The notes under the pieces: model-generated
What the model saw: only the letters and a program-made list of their open reading frames with translations
The model's database searches: none
What the model was told of the DNA's origin: nothing
Translations under genes and position numbers: made by a program
Shown here: piece by piece, positions 35,330 through 44,119 of the stretch
How the letters are laid out: each line of letters starts with the position of its first letter
Position numbering within the stretch: the first letter of the stretch is position 1
Source of the DNA: JAPULR01 sp963665075
Lineage (GTDB): Bacteria; Chloroflexota; Dehalococcoidia; Lucifugimonadales; GCA-2712585
Length of the DNA stretch: 64,000 nt
Reading direction: 5' to 3'
Assembly (NCBI GenBank): GCA_963665075.1
Contig: OY762063.1
Coordinates: 186,001-250,000 of the forward strand

Positions 35330-35380
35330 GGGGGGATGGATTCCCGTTTTCACGGGAATGACGGGTGGGGTATGGGAATG
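35330..35380. repeat. Family A palindrome, compensatory variant
   Basis: Arms ATTCCCGT / ACGGGAAT around TTTC (about 35340-35359): the last stem pair is changed on both sides compared with the usual C/G form. It lies between convergent genes. Confidence 0.8.
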
Positions 35381-35429
35381 ACGGATGAGATGAGGGAAGA
35401 AGGATGAGGTGAGGGAAGGGATTGGGGGG

Positions 35430-36824
35430 TTAGAGGAGGGCGCCGATGAAGGCGGCGGCCAGTCCCAGAAACAGCAGGAAGCCGAGGATGTCGGTGATGG
35501 TGGTGACGAAGACGGCGGAGGATACGGCGGGGTCGAGCTTCATGCGGCGCAGCAGCAGGGGGACGCCGGCGCCGGTTAGTCCGGCCACCACCATGTTGCC
35601 CAGCATGGCCAGCCCCAGGATGAGTCCCAGCATGGCGTTGCCCTTCCAGACGTAGCCGATGAACCCGATGAGGACGCCCAGCAGGACGCCGTGTATGACG
35701 CCCAGAATCAGCTCCCTGACCAGAAGCCGCCTCCCGCGGTTGCCGTAGATCTCCCCCAGGGCGAGGCCGCGCACGACCAAAGTCAGGGTTTGGGTGCCGC
35801 CGATTCCGCCCTGTCCGGCGATGACGGGCAGGAAGGCGGCGAGGATGACCAGCTTTTCGATGGTGGACTCGAAGAGGCTGATGACGAGGGCGGCGAGGAT
35901 TGTCGTGCCCAGGTTGATGTAGAGCCAGGGCAGCCGGCGGGAGATGGAGCTTCTGAGGGGGTCGAATAGCCGGTCCTGGCCGAGACCGGAGATGCGGTAC
36001 ATGTCCTCCGTGTCCTCCTCGCGCAGCACGTCCACCAGGTCTTCCCCCAGAATCAGCCCCACCAGCGCGCTGTTCTCCTCCACCACGGGCAGGTATTTCA
36101 GGTCGTAGCGGTCGACGAGGCGGGCGCATTCTTCCTGGTCGGCGGTGACGGGGACGGAGATGGTTTCCGTGTCCATGATGTTGGCGATGACGGCGTTGGG
36201 GCGGGCGAGAGCGAGGCGGGTGACGCTGAGGGAACCCAGCAGCTTGTCGGCGCGGTCCACCACGTAGATGCTGCCGATGTGCTCGACCAACGCGCCCTGG
36301 ATGCGAAGGACGTCCAGGGCGTTGGCGGCTGTGATTCCGGCGCGGACGTGAGGGAAGTCAGTGGTCATCAGGCCGCCCGCCGACTCGTCCGGGTAGCGCA
36401 GCAGCGCGACCACGTCGTCGGTCTCGCCCATCGCGGCGAGGACTCCCGCCGACTTTTCGATGGGAAGCTGCTTGATGACGTCGGCGGCAACGTCGGGGCT
36501 GGCCCGGTCGAGGACGGTCAGAAGCTCGGGGTCGTCGAGGCGGGCGAGGGACTGGGCCGCCTGCTCCGGCTCCAGGTGCTCCAGCAGGCGAGCGGTGACG
36601 TCGGAGTCCAGGGAGGCTACGAGGACGGACCGGGAATCGTCGGAGATGGCGGCGACGACTTCGGCCTGGTCGGCCGGATGGAGGCGGTCGAAGAGGTCGA
36701 GGGCGCCCTTCACGTCGTCGTCATCCAGGTTGCTCAGGATGCGCTGGACCACCTGCTGGGCCTGCTCGGCGTTGGAAACGAGGCCGTGGGCGGGTTCGTG
36801 AAATTCGTGGTGGGGATCGTTCAT
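35430..36824 (-). CDS. mgtE: Magnesium transporter MgtE
   Basis: Mg2+ channel/transporter of 464 residues. An N-terminal superhelical MgtE_N domain (about 20-140, rich in DLFDRLHPADQAEV-type repeats) is followed by two CBS domains (about 145-265: MTTDFPHVRAG, IMDTETISVPV). A plug helix and five transmembrane helices (about 290-460) come next, with the conserved ALVISLFE, AAFLPVIAGQGGIGGTQTLTLVVRG and VTTITDILGFLLFLGLA segments. The full domain order indicates a working gate that closes when cytosolic Mg2+ is high. It lies 22 bases after the epimerase gene. Confidence 0.96.
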   Translation of the reverse strand: MNDPHHEFHEPAHGLVSNAEQAQQVVQRILSNLDDDDVKGALDLFDRLHPADQAEVVAAISDDSRSVLVASLDSDVTARLLEHLEPEQAAQSLARLDDPELLTVLDRASPDVAADVIKQLPIEKSAGVLAAMGETDDVVALLRYPDESAGGLMTTDFPHVRAGITAANALDVLRIQGALVEHIGSIYVVDRADKLLGSLSVTRLALARPNAVIANIMDTETISVPVTADQEECARLVDRYDLKYLPVVEENSALVGLILGEDLVDVLREEDTEDMYRISGLGQDRLFDPLRSSISRRLPWLYINLGTTILAALVISLFESTIEKLVILAAFLPVIAGQGGIGGTQTLTLVVRGLALGEIYGNRGRRLLVRELILGVIHGVLLGVLIGFIGYVWKGNAMLGLILGLAMLGNMVVAGLTGAGVPLLLRRMKLDPAVSSAVFVTTITDILGFLLFLGLAAAFIGALL

Positions 36825-36846
36825 ATTCGCAATGAGAAGCTGCGGG

Positions 36847-37824
36847 TTAGTCCCTGAATCCGAACTCCTCGCGCCAGGCCATGTATTTTCGCAGGCCCAT
36901 TTCGATGTCGTGCCGTGCGACGAAGTCCAGGTCCGTCAGGCGGCTGACGTCCATCGGGCCGCGACCGTATTTGGGCGCGGGAGCGCTTTCAATCTCCTCC
37001 CTTGAGCCGACGAATGCGACCGAAGGGCAGACCTTCTCGATGGCGTCTATCATCTCGCCTATGGTCACCTTGCGGCCTCGACCAATGTTGTATATCCGGT
37101 GCTTGAGGGTCGGGGCGTCGAGGACGGCGACGATGGCGGAGGCGGTGTCGATGACGTAGGTGAAGTCGCGGTCGGGGGTGTCGCGGGAGAAGTCGATGGG
37201 TTCGCCGCGCATGGCCTTGCCCGTCCACTCGTAGACCTGGGACATGACGGCGCGGTGCCCCGTGACGCGCTCCATTGGGCCGTAGGGCGCGGAGAGGCGG
37301 ACGCTTGCGGTCGCAAAGCCGTGGAGGTCGCCGTAGCGTTCGGAGAGCATCTCGCAGGCGTACTTGGTGATGTCGTAGAGGTTGATTGGGAAGAGATGGG
37401 CGTCTTCGCGGAGGGGAACGTCGGCGAGGCGCTTGCCGGCGTAGACGCCGCCGGAGCTGACGTAGACGAAGCGGTTGACGGACAGTTGGCGGGCCAGGTC
37501 GAGGAGGTTGAGGGTGCCGCGGGTGTTTATGTCAACGATGCGATGGCTGTCGTCAATCTCAACGTCGGCGCGGGTGCCGGTGTAGACGGCGGCGTGGATG
37601 ATCTTGTCGATGTCGCGGCCTTCGACGGCGTCCGAGAGGGTCTGCCTGTTGAGGATGTCGCCTTCGACCCAGGCGATGCTGTCGGCCATGTCTGCCGTGT
37701 AGCGACGGACCATTTCGTCCGGCGGGGCGATGTCCACGGAAACCACTTTGTGTCCCTGTTGAGCCAGGACTTTGACGATGTTGCTTCCGACGAATCCCGT
37801 GCCGCCGGTTACGAGCGTTGCCAT
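36847..37824 (-). CDS. NAD-dependent epimerase/dehydratase
   Basis: Extended SDR of 325 residues. The N-terminal TGGTGFVGSNIVKVL cofactor loop, the VYVSSGGVY segment with catalytic Ser, and YDITKYACE (YxxxK) are present, followed by SVRLSAPYGP and YVIDTASAIVAVL. The fold and motifs match sugar-nucleotide epimerases and related enzymes; the exact substrate is unknown. Start at 37824 is set by GGGAGGAAG 5 bases upstream. Confidence 0.88.
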   Translation of the reverse strand: MATLVTGGTGFVGSNIVKVLAQQGHKVVSVDIAPPDEMVRRYTADMADSIAWVEGDILNRQTLSDAVEGRDIDKIIHAAVYTGTRADVEIDDSHRIVDINTRGTLNLLDLARQLSVNRFVYVSSGGVYAGKRLADVPLREDAHLFPINLYDITKYACEMLSERYGDLHGFATASVRLSAPYGPMERVTGHRAVMSQVYEWTGKAMRGEPIDFSRDTPDRDFTYVIDTASAIVAVLDAPTLKHRIYNIGRGRKVTIGEMIDAIEKVCPSVAFVGSREEIESAPAPKYGRGPMDVSRLTDLDFVARHDIEMGLRKYMAWREEFGFRD

Positions 37825-38480
37825 GAATCTTCCTCCCGTCTTGATTGCCGCTTGGCATGATACCATGAAGAGGCGGCGGGTGGGGGGTCGCTCACGCTGC
37901 CCGCTCGATCCTTCGACAGGCCCTTCGACAGGCTCAGGACAAGCCCTTCGACAAGCTCAGGATGATCTCAGGGTGAGCGGATGGGGGGTTGTTGTTGTAG
38001 TAGAGGTGATTCGTTTCGTTTGGCTTCTTTTTTTTCTGTGGCGGGATACGAAGGGGGTTTTCATAGCTGATTCGGGGGAAATTTGGGATTCGTTATATGT
38101 TGTGGTAAGAACGAATGGGGGCTTTTACCATAGCGGCAACGGGGCTGGATGGACGCGAGTCGGGTGAGGGCATGGGTTGCGCGGATGATGATTTCAGGGA
38201 AGCGTCGTACAGGTTTGCTGAATTGGTATGTATGTTTCATGCAGGAAGGGTAACAGAGGGTGGGGGTTGTGGCAAGGGGGAGGTGGCAGTTTGGGGGGAG
38301 TGAGGGGAATCACCCCCATCCCTTCGACAAGCTCAGGGCAGGCTCAGGGTGAGCGGGGGAATCACCCCCATCCCTTCGACAGGCTCAGGACAGGCTCAAT
38401 CTTCCCCCGTCAAGGGGGAAGAGGCTAATCGTTGCCTTGTGGGGGTTGTGCAAAGGTCTCCGTCGGGGGGGAGGGAAAGA
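37825..38480. repeat. Repeat field: nested family C elements, a short unique stretch, then families C and B
   Basis: Between the epimerase and yvcK, about 1.4 kb carries no gene. At about 37905-37981 there is a family C element nested three deep. A more AT-rich unique stretch (about 37985-38300) has no convincing frame. At about 38310-38362 and 38363-38400 there are two family C pieces, then a family B arm pair and the GCAAAGGTCTCC linker leading into the minisatellite. Confidence 0.75.
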
Positions 38481-39166
38481 GGGGACTGGATTCCCGCTTT
38501 CGCCGGAATGACGGAGGTTGCATAGGGGGGAGGGAAGGAGGGGACTGGATTCCGGCTTTCGCCGGAATGACGGAGGTTGTATAGGGGGGAGGGAAAGAGG
38601 GGATGGATTCCCGCCTACGCGGGAATGACGGAGGTTGCATAGGGGGGAGGGATAAGAGGGGACTGGATTCCCGCCTACGCGGGAATGACGGAGGTTGCGT
38701 AGGGGGGAGGGATAAGAGGGGACTGGATTCCCGCCTACGCGGGAATGACGGAGGTTGCATAGGGGGGAGGGAAGGAGGGGACTGGATTCCGGCTTTCGCC
38801 GGAATGACGGAGGTTGCATAGGGGGGAGGGAAGGAGGGGACTGGATTCCGGCTTTCGCCGGAATGACGGAGGTTGTATAGGGGGGAGGGAAAGAGGGGAT
38901 GGATTCCCGCCTACGCGGGAATGACGGAGGTTGCATAGGGGGGAGGGATAAGAGGGGACTGGATTCCCGCCTACGCGGGAATGACGGAGGTTGCATAGGG
39001 GGGAGGGATAAGAGGGGACTGGATTCCCGCCTACGCGGGAATGACGGAGGTTGTATAGAGGGGAGGGAAGGAGGGGATGGATTCCCGCCTACGCGGGAAT
39101 GACGGAGGTTGTATAGGGGGAAGGGATAAGAGGGGACTGGATTCCCGCCTATGCGGGAATGACGGA
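38481..39166. repeat. Twelve-copy 59-60 bp minisatellite built on family A palindromes
   Basis: Each unit is GACTGGATTCC, a family A palindrome, GACGGAGGTTGCATA and a G-rich tail. Twelve units start at roughly 38484, 38544, 38603, 38662, 38722, 38781, 38840, 38899, 38958, 39018, 39077 and 39136. Units 1-5 and 6-10 form two matching five-unit blocks offset by 296 bases, each in the order GCCGG-type, GCCGG-type with TGTATA, ATGG-start, then two CTAC-loop units. One more family A-like palindrome (CTCCCGCTTTCGCGGGAG) follows at about 39181. Confidence 0.93.
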
Positions 39167-39214
39167 TGGGGGGGATGGGCTCCCGCTTTCGCGGGAGCAA
39201 GAGAGGGGGGTTTC

Positions 39215-39243
39215 TTGACACTCCAAATGCTTAAACCTAAGAT
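39215..39243 (+). promoter_or_regulatory. Promoter of yvcK predicting a leaderless mRNA
   Basis: TTGACA (39215-39220) and TAAGAT (39238-39243) with an exact 17-base spacer. The ATG at 39250 is 7 bases after the -10 box, where transcription is expected to start, and no Shine-Dalgarno sequence is present. Confidence 0.65.
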
Positions 39244-39249
39244 GTGCGT

Positions 39250-40260
39250 ATGGGTAAAAAGCGCATCGTGGTAATCGGCGGCGGGACGGGCAGCCATGCC
39301 GTCTTGAGCGGATTGAAGGGGATGAATTGCGACCTGACCGCCGTGGTTGCCATGAGCGACGACGGGGGGAGTTCAGGGCGTCTGCGGCAGGAGTTGGGGC
39401 AGCTTCCGCCGGGAGACGTGCGGCAGTGTTTGGTGGCCCTCGCCGATGGTGAATCCGAGAGTCTGAGGCGTCTATTCGACTACCGGTTCACGGCGGGAAA
39501 CGGCTTGAACGGACACAGCGTCGGCAACCTGCTGCTTTCCGCGCTTACGGAGATTACCGGAAGCGCGGACGCCGCCATTCGCGAAGCATCGCGGATGCTT
39601 CGGATTCGGGGGACGGTGTTGCCCGTGACGCTTTCGGATTCGACGCTCAAGGCGCGGCTGGAGGACGGGAGCGTCATCGAGGGTGAATCCTGTATTGACC
39701 GGCGATGCGGAAATTCGCATCTGCCCATTTCGCGCGTCTATCTGGATCCCGCCGCCGTCGCGTATCCGCCGGTGTTGGACGCCATCACCGCCGCCGACGC
39801 GGTGGTAATCGGGCCTGGGGACATCTACACCAGCGTCTTGCCAAACCTGCTGGTGGAGGGCGTGGCGGAGGCGGTGAGGAAGTCCGACGCAATCAAGATT
39901 CACGTTTGCAACCTGATGACCAAACCGGGGGAGAGCGACGGCTTCCGCGCGTCGGATTTTTTACGTCTATTGGGGGCGTACCTGGATGTAGACAAGCCGG
40001 TTGATTACCTGTTGGCTAACGACTCTCTATTCCCGGAGCAGGCGCGCCGCCGATACGAACGCAGCGGCCAGCATCCGGTGGAGATAGACGAGGAAGAATG
40101 CCGGAGCTACGCCCCCGCAGTCGTGAAGAAGCCGATGATTGGCGAAGGGTTTTGTGCTCGTCACAATCCATCCGCATTGGCGGAGGCGGTCATGGGCATT
40201 GTGGAATCGCCGGCCGCCGCGCCTTCGTCGGAGAAGCGTCCCGTCTGTGTCCTGTCGTGA
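39250..40260 (+). CDS. yvcK: YvcK/CofD-like gluconeogenesis factor
   Basis: A protein of the CofD/UPF0052 family that in Bacillus binds UDP-sugars and helps direct carbon into cell-wall precursor synthesis. The 336 residues show VVIGGGTGSHAVLSGLKG, AVVAMSDDGGSSGRLR, PPGDVRQCLVAL, RFTAGNGLNGHSVGNLLLSAL and VVIGPGDIYTSVLPNLLV. It is followed immediately by glmS, also a cell-wall precursor gene, consistent with that role. A GTG at 39244 is a possible alternative start; the ATG fits the promoter position. Confidence 0.95.
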   Translation: MGKKRIVVIGGGTGSHAVLSGLKGMNCDLTAVVAMSDDGGSSGRLRQELGQLPPGDVRQCLVALADGESESLRRLFDYRFTAGNGLNGHSVGNLLLSALTEITGSADAAIREASRMLRIRGTVLPVTLSDSTLKARLEDGSVIEGESCIDRRCGNSHLPISRVYLDPAAVAYPPVLDAITAADAVVIGPGDIYTSVLPNLLVEGVAEAVRKSDAIKIHVCNLMTKPGESDGFRASDFLRLLGAYLDVDKPVDYLLANDSLFPEQARRRYERSGQHPVEIDEEECRSYAPAVVKKPMIGEGFCARHNPSALAEAVMGIVESPAAAPSSEKRPVCVLS

Positions 40261-40264
40261 TGCG

Positions 40265-40273
40265 TGGTATACT
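40265..40273 (+). promoter_or_regulatory. Extended -10 promoter element before glmS
   Basis: TGGTATACT matches an extended -10 box (TGn plus TATACT) directly after the yvcK stop. No good -35 box is seen. The predicted start near 40280 gives a leader of about 12 bases, far too short for a glmS ribozyme. Confidence 0.45.
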
Positions 40274-40291
40274 AGCCTCGGTTAGTTGACC

Positions 40292-42136
40292 ATGTGCGGA
40301 ATAATTGGATATGTGGGTTCAAGGGAGGCGTGGCCTCTGATTCAGGCAGGGTTGCAGCGTCTGGAGTACCGGGGCTATGACAGCGCGGGGGTGGTGACGC
40401 TGGGGGCGGACAGGGAGCCGGAGTTCCACCAGGCCGTGGGGCGCGTCAAGGACCTGGTTTCTTCCATGAACGGACGGAGTCCGCGGGGCACGCTGGGGTT
40501 GGGGCATACTCGTTGGGCCACCCACGGGCGTTCGACTCGCGAGAATACTCATCCCCATACGGGCTGCGACGGTCAGGTCGCCATCGTGCACAACGGCATC
40601 GTCGAAAACTTCCTGGAATTGAAGGACGGCCTCATCAGCAGGGGGCATAAGTTTTCGTCGGAGACCGACACGGAAGTCCTGGCCCATCTGATAGAGGAAG
40701 AATTGAATGCGGGGCGGGACTTCGACGCGGCGTTCTCGCGGATGGCCGAGCGAATACGGGGCGCGAACGTGGTGGCGGCCATCTGGCAGGAGGAGCCGCA
40801 CCGGATTCTGGGGATGCGGTCGGGCAACGCCGGCGGCATCGCCGTCGCCCACCGCAACGGCGAGACGATACTCGCCAGCGATCTGGGGGCCTTGGCGCCC
40901 TTTGCCAAGGAAGTCAATTTCCTCGAAGACGGGGAAATCGTGTCCGCAACCCCGGACGGCGCGGCATACTTCGACTTTCGCGGGCAGGGACTGACGAAGG
41001 TCGCTCACCCGATGCCGGAAAACTGGTTCTCGGTGAGCAAGGACGGCTATCGTCACTTCATGCTCAAGGAGATAATGGAGCAGCCCGTTTCGCTGGGCAG
41101 CGCACTACAGGGGCGGGTGGATATGCAGTGCGGGCGGGTGGCGTTTGAGGATTTCCCTTTGTCCGACAAGGAGATTGCGAACCTGCGGAGGGTGGTCATT
41201 CTCGGCAGCGGCACGAGCCACTACGCCTCGATGGTGGGGCGTCATCTGATGGAACGGCTGGCGGGCCTTTCCGCCGAAGCGGAAAGTTCGTCCGAGTTTC
41301 GATACCGGGAGCCGGTGCTGGACGAACATACGCTGGTGGTTTCGGTGGGGCAGTCGGGGGAGACGGCGGACACGCTATCGGCGATGGAGGAGGCGAAGGA
41401 GCGGGGGGCGCGGCTGCTGACCATCTGCAACGTGGAGGGCAGCCAGGCGTCGCGGACGGCGGAGGGAACGCTGGCGATGCGGGCGGGGCCTGAAATCGGC
41501 GTGGCGAGCACCAAGACCTTCGTGGCTTCGATGGGGCTGCTGGCCCTGCTTTCGTTGTACATCAGCCAGGCCAACGGATTCATCACGGAGCGGACGCGAC
41601 GGGATTTGCTGAATCACCTGAATCGCCTGCCGAATCTCATCGGCGCGACGGTGGCGAACCACGCTCCGTACAAGCGGCTGGCCCGGTGGCTGAGTCGGTA
41701 CAACCACGTGCTGTACCTGGGCCGCGGCATCAACCATCCAATCGCATTGGAAGGCGCGCTGAAACTGAAGGAGGTGAGCTACATCCACGCCGAGGGTTAC
41801 GCCGCCGGGGAGTTGAAGCACGGCCCTATCGCCCTGATAGACCGGAAGATGCCGACGGTGGCGATTGCGCCGCCATCGGGTCTGTACGACAAGATGCTGA
41901 ACAGCATCAAGGAGGTGAAGGCGAGGGACGGGCTGGTGGTGGCGGTGGGCGACCGGGAAGACGAGGTCCTGGCTTCGCAGGTGGACCACGTGCTTCACGT
42001 TCCGAGGGTGCACGAATTGTTGACGCCCTTCGTCACAGTGGCGCCGTTGCAGCTGCTGGCCTATTACGTTGCGGTGGAACGAGGTTGCGACGTGGATCAG
42101 CCGCGAAATCTCGCCAAGTCGGTGACCGTTGAATAG
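40292..42136 (+). CDS. glmS: Glutamine-fructose-6-phosphate aminotransferase (isomerising)
   Basis: Makes glucosamine 6-phosphate for peptidoglycan synthesis. The start must be the ATG at 40292 because the N-terminal nucleophile Cys follows it directly (MCGIIGYVG). The glutaminase domain includes GHTRWATHG and CDGQVAIVHNGIVEN. Two SIS sugar-isomerase domains follow (LGSGTSHYASMVGRHLME, SVGQSGETADTLSAM, and YLGRGINHPIALEGALKLKEVSYIHAEGYAAGELKHGPIALI), ending QPRNLAKSVTVE. 614 residues, normal length. Confidence 0.98.
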   Translation: MCGIIGYVGSREAWPLIQAGLQRLEYRGYDSAGVVTLGADREPEFHQAVGRVKDLVSSMNGRSPRGTLGLGHTRWATHGRSTRENTHPHTGCDGQVAIVHNGIVENFLELKDGLISRGHKFSSETDTEVLAHLIEEELNAGRDFDAAFSRMAERIRGANVVAAIWQEEPHRILGMRSGNAGGIAVAHRNGETILASDLGALAPFAKEVNFLEDGEIVSATPDGAAYFDFRGQGLTKVAHPMPENWFSVSKDGYRHFMLKEIMEQPVSLGSALQGRVDMQCGRVAFEDFPLSDKEIANLRRVVILGSGTSHYASMVGRHLMERLAGLSAEAESSSEFRYREPVLDEHTLVVSVGQSGETADTLSAMEEAKERGARLLTICNVEGSQASRTAEGTLAMRAGPEIGVASTKTFVASMGLLALLSLYISQANGFITERTRRDLLNHLNRLPNLIGATVANHAPYKRLARWLSRYNHVLYLGRGINHPIALEGALKLKEVSYIHAEGYAAGELKHGPIALIDRKMPTVAIAPPSGLYDKMLNSIKEVKARDGLVVAVGDREDEVLASQVDHVLHVPRVHELLTPFVTVAPLQLLAYYVAVERGCDVDQPRNLAKSVTVE

Positions 42137-42166
42137 GGGAAGATTCCGTCGGGGACGGCTAACGAA

Positions 42167-42889
42167 GTGACCTTGGAAGGGCTGCCTAAAATTTCGGTCA
42201 TCGTGCCCACCTACAACGAGGTGGACAACATCGAAGACCTGATTGTTGGACTTCGCGCGGTGCTTGCGGACGTGGACTATCAGATAGTGGTGGTGGACGA
42301 CAACAGCCCCGACGGGACCTACTACGCGGTGAAGCAGATTGCGGAGCGGGACGCCCACGTTTTGCCGCTTCTGCGACAGGAGAAGCTGGGGCTGGCGAGC
42401 GCCGTCATGCACGGGTTCAGGGCCTCGGACGGGAAGATAATCGTGATGATGGATTCGGACCTTTCGCACCGGCCGGAGGACTTGCCCGCGCTGCTGGAAG
42501 CGGTGAAGGAGTACGACGTGGTCATAGGGTCGCGGTACGTGAAGGGCGGGGCGATAGTCGGGATGTCCGCCTATCGGAAGCTGGCGAGCCGCGTGTCTAT
42601 ACGCGTATCGAAGATGATGCTGGGACTGCCCTACGAAGACACTACGTCCGGGTTCGCCGTGTTTCGTCGGGGGGCGCTGGACTACGTGGCGCCGAAGCTG
42701 GAACCCGCCGGATTCAAGCTGCTGCTGGAGGTGTTGGCGAAGTGCCCGGAGGCGCGGGTGAAGGAACTGCCGATAACCTTCGTGAATCGCCGATGGGGGA
42801 GTTCCAAATTCGGCGCGGGCGAGGTTTTCAAGTTTCTGGGGTTGTGCTACCGGCTGCGTCGAGAGCGGGGCAGGGCTGACGAGGGCTAG
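42167..42889 (+). CDS. Polyprenol-phosphate mannosyltransferase-type glycosyltransferase (DPM1-like, GT2)
   Basis: A 240-residue soluble GT2 glycosyltransferase, like the catalytic DPM1 domain that moves mannose from GDP-mannose to a polyprenyl phosphate. Motifs: SVIVPTYNEVDNIEDLI, VVDDNSPDGTYY, MDSDLSHRPEDLPAL (the metal-binding DxD), GSRYVKGGAI and TFVNRRWGSSKF. It lacks the C-terminal membrane domain seen in longer homologues, so it must associate with the membrane through its lipid substrate or a partner. Starts at GTG (42167) or TTG (42173). Confidence 0.88.
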   Translation: MTLEGLPKISVIVPTYNEVDNIEDLIVGLRAVLADVDYQIVVVDDNSPDGTYYAVKQIAERDAHVLPLLRQEKLGLASAVMHGFRASDGKIIVMMDSDLSHRPEDLPALLEAVKEYDVVIGSRYVKGGAIVGMSAYRKLASRVSIRVSKMMLGLPYEDTTSGFAVFRRGALDYVAPKLEPAGFKLLLEVLAKCPEARVKELPITFVNRRWGSSKFGAGEVFKFLGLCYRLRRERGRADEG

Positions 42890-43083
42890 GCTTCCTTCCT
42901 GTCCAGCCAGCGGAGGACGCCTGGGGCGAGGGGGCGGAGAAGGCGGGCGCCCAGGACGATGACGGCGACGCCGCCGACGGTGACGGGCGGCGCGCCCACG
43001 TGGCCGCCGGCGATGGCGACGGTCGCGCCGGCGAGGATAGCGAGGGTTGCGAATGAGGCGCGGGCGGCGGCGGATGGGGTCAT
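42886..43083 (-). CDS. Small hydrophobic protein of unknown function
   Basis: A 65-residue frame on the minus strand, overlapping the end of the glycosyltransferase gene tail to tail by 4 bases. Two hydrophobic segments (about 8-28 and 34-50) rich in Ala, Val and Gly are followed by a basic tail (RWLDRKEA). It looks like a two-helix membrane protein, but no family is recognised and codon bias alone could make such a frame, so it is tentative. Confidence 0.4.
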   Translation of the reverse strand: MTPSAAARASFATLAILAGATVAIAGGHVGAPPVTVGGVAVIVLGARLLRPLAPGVLRWLDRKEA

Positions 43084-43244
43084 GGGGGAAGGGTATAGGA
43101 TGGCGGAACGGGGGTCAAGTTTGGGGCTAAAGGTGGTAAACTATCTAGCCGCAGCTATGATTGGAAGGGAATGGAAAAGGTCGCGTTCGTCGTCACGGGT
43201 TGCGCCGCGTCGTCGTGTCGTCAAGGAAGGTTGTCGGTCAGCCG

Positions 43245-43727
43245 ATGATTGACTCGCTTGCAGTGGTCGGCGCAGCCGCCGTGCCCGTGGGGGAGCTGCG
43301 GTTCGCCGTGCCGTGGGCGATGGTGCACTTCGGGTTTCCTTGGCATCAGGCCTTCGTCCTCGCCCTTGTCGGCAATCTTATCCCCGTGTTGATATTGCCT
43401 GTACTGCTGCGGAGGATTGGCCACTTGCTGCTGCAAGCCCCCAAGCCAATCGGAAGTGTGCTACAGTGGCGGGTGGAAAGGCTGAAGGGGAGCGCGGCCC
43501 CCTGGGTGGAGAGGTACGGACGATGGGCGTTGGTTCCCTTCGTGGCGACGCCGCTGCCCTTCACCGGCGCTTGGACGGGCTGCCTGCTGGCGTGGGCGAT
43601 GGACATCGAGCCGAGGAGGTCGATGCCGATGCTGGCGGTGGGGGTGCTTGTGGCGGCGATTTTGGTGACGACGTTGACGGAATTGGGAGTGTCCATCAGC
43701 CTGTTCCTGGCTGGGCAAACGGAGTAG
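43245..43727 (+). CDS. Small multidrug export-like (COG2426) membrane protein
   Basis: A 160-residue protein with about four transmembrane segments, of the COG2426 'small multidrug export' type. Visible family features: GAAAVPVGELRFAVPWAMVHFG near the N-terminus, ALVGNLIPVLILPVLL, and VPFVATPLPFTGAWTGCLLAWAMDIEPRRSM. The ATG at 43245 is favoured by similarity; the AAGGAAGG upstream is about 15 bases away. Transport activity has not been shown for this family in general and is not assumed here. Confidence 0.8.
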   Translation: MIDSLAVVGAAAVPVGELRFAVPWAMVHFGFPWHQAFVLALVGNLIPVLILPVLLRRIGHLLLQAPKPIGSVLQWRVERLKGSAAPWVERYGRWALVPFVATPLPFTGAWTGCLLAWAMDIEPRRSMPMLAVGVLVAAILVTTLTELGVSISLFLAGQTE

Positions 43728-43760
43728 AGTAACAGAGTAAGTTAGGAGGGTGAATCCAAG

Positions 43761-44117
43761 ATGGAATTCGCTTCACTGGTCAAGCGACATAGACTTTCGG
43801 CGGCGGCCAACGGGGTGTTGGTGGGGATGGGGATATTCTTTGGCGTCTTTTTCGGATTCGCCGGAATTATCGGGCTGGTAGGAATTATCGGCGGTGGAGG
43901 ATTGGAGTTCTGGCAGCGGAGCAGGGTGCCGAAGGACATGGGAAGCGACGGTTCGCTGCTGAAGCGGCACAGGCTTTCCGCGCTGGCGAACGGGGTGCTG
44001 CTGGGAATGGGAATCCTGATGGTGCTGTACGGCGGGTTGGTTGGGATTGTGGGCATCGTGGCGGGGGTGGGACTGGAGATATGGCAGCGGAACCGCGTCT
44101 CCAAGGAGTTGGGGTAG
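43761..44117 (+). CDS. Membrane protein made of an internal tandem duplication
   Basis: A 118-residue protein made of two nearly equal halves. Each half reads SL(V/L)KRHRLSA-ANGVL-GMGI, then a hydrophobic helix, then GLE-WQR-RV-K. The second half starts around residue 65. Each half has one glycine-rich transmembrane helix preceded and followed by basic residues. I do not recognise the family; the pattern suggests a two-helix membrane protein that arose by duplicating a single-helix unit. An AGGAGG lies about 11 bases before the ATG. Confidence 0.75.
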   Translation: MEFASLVKRHRLSAAANGVLVGMGIFFGVFFGFAGIIGLVGIIGGGGLEFWQRSRVPKDMGSDGSLLKRHRLSALANGVLLGMGILMVLYGGLVGIVGIVAGVGLEIWQRNRVSKELG

Positions 44118-44119
44118 GG

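Noticed and set aside
38481..39166. CRISPR-like array of evenly spaced palindromes
   Set aside because: The spacers are nearly identical to each other, no cas genes are near, and the same palindrome is scattered through the whole window.
38385..39221. Long minus-strand open frame of 278 codons across the minisatellite, with repeated FPRRRES and LPPMQPPS units
   Set aside because: The frame is produced by the 59-60 bp repeat itself; it has no ribosome-binding site or family similarity, and similar words appear wherever family A is translated.
40245..40291. A glmS ribozyme upstream of glmS
   Set aside because: The predicted leader and the whole intergenic gap (about 31 bases) are far too short for the ribozyme.
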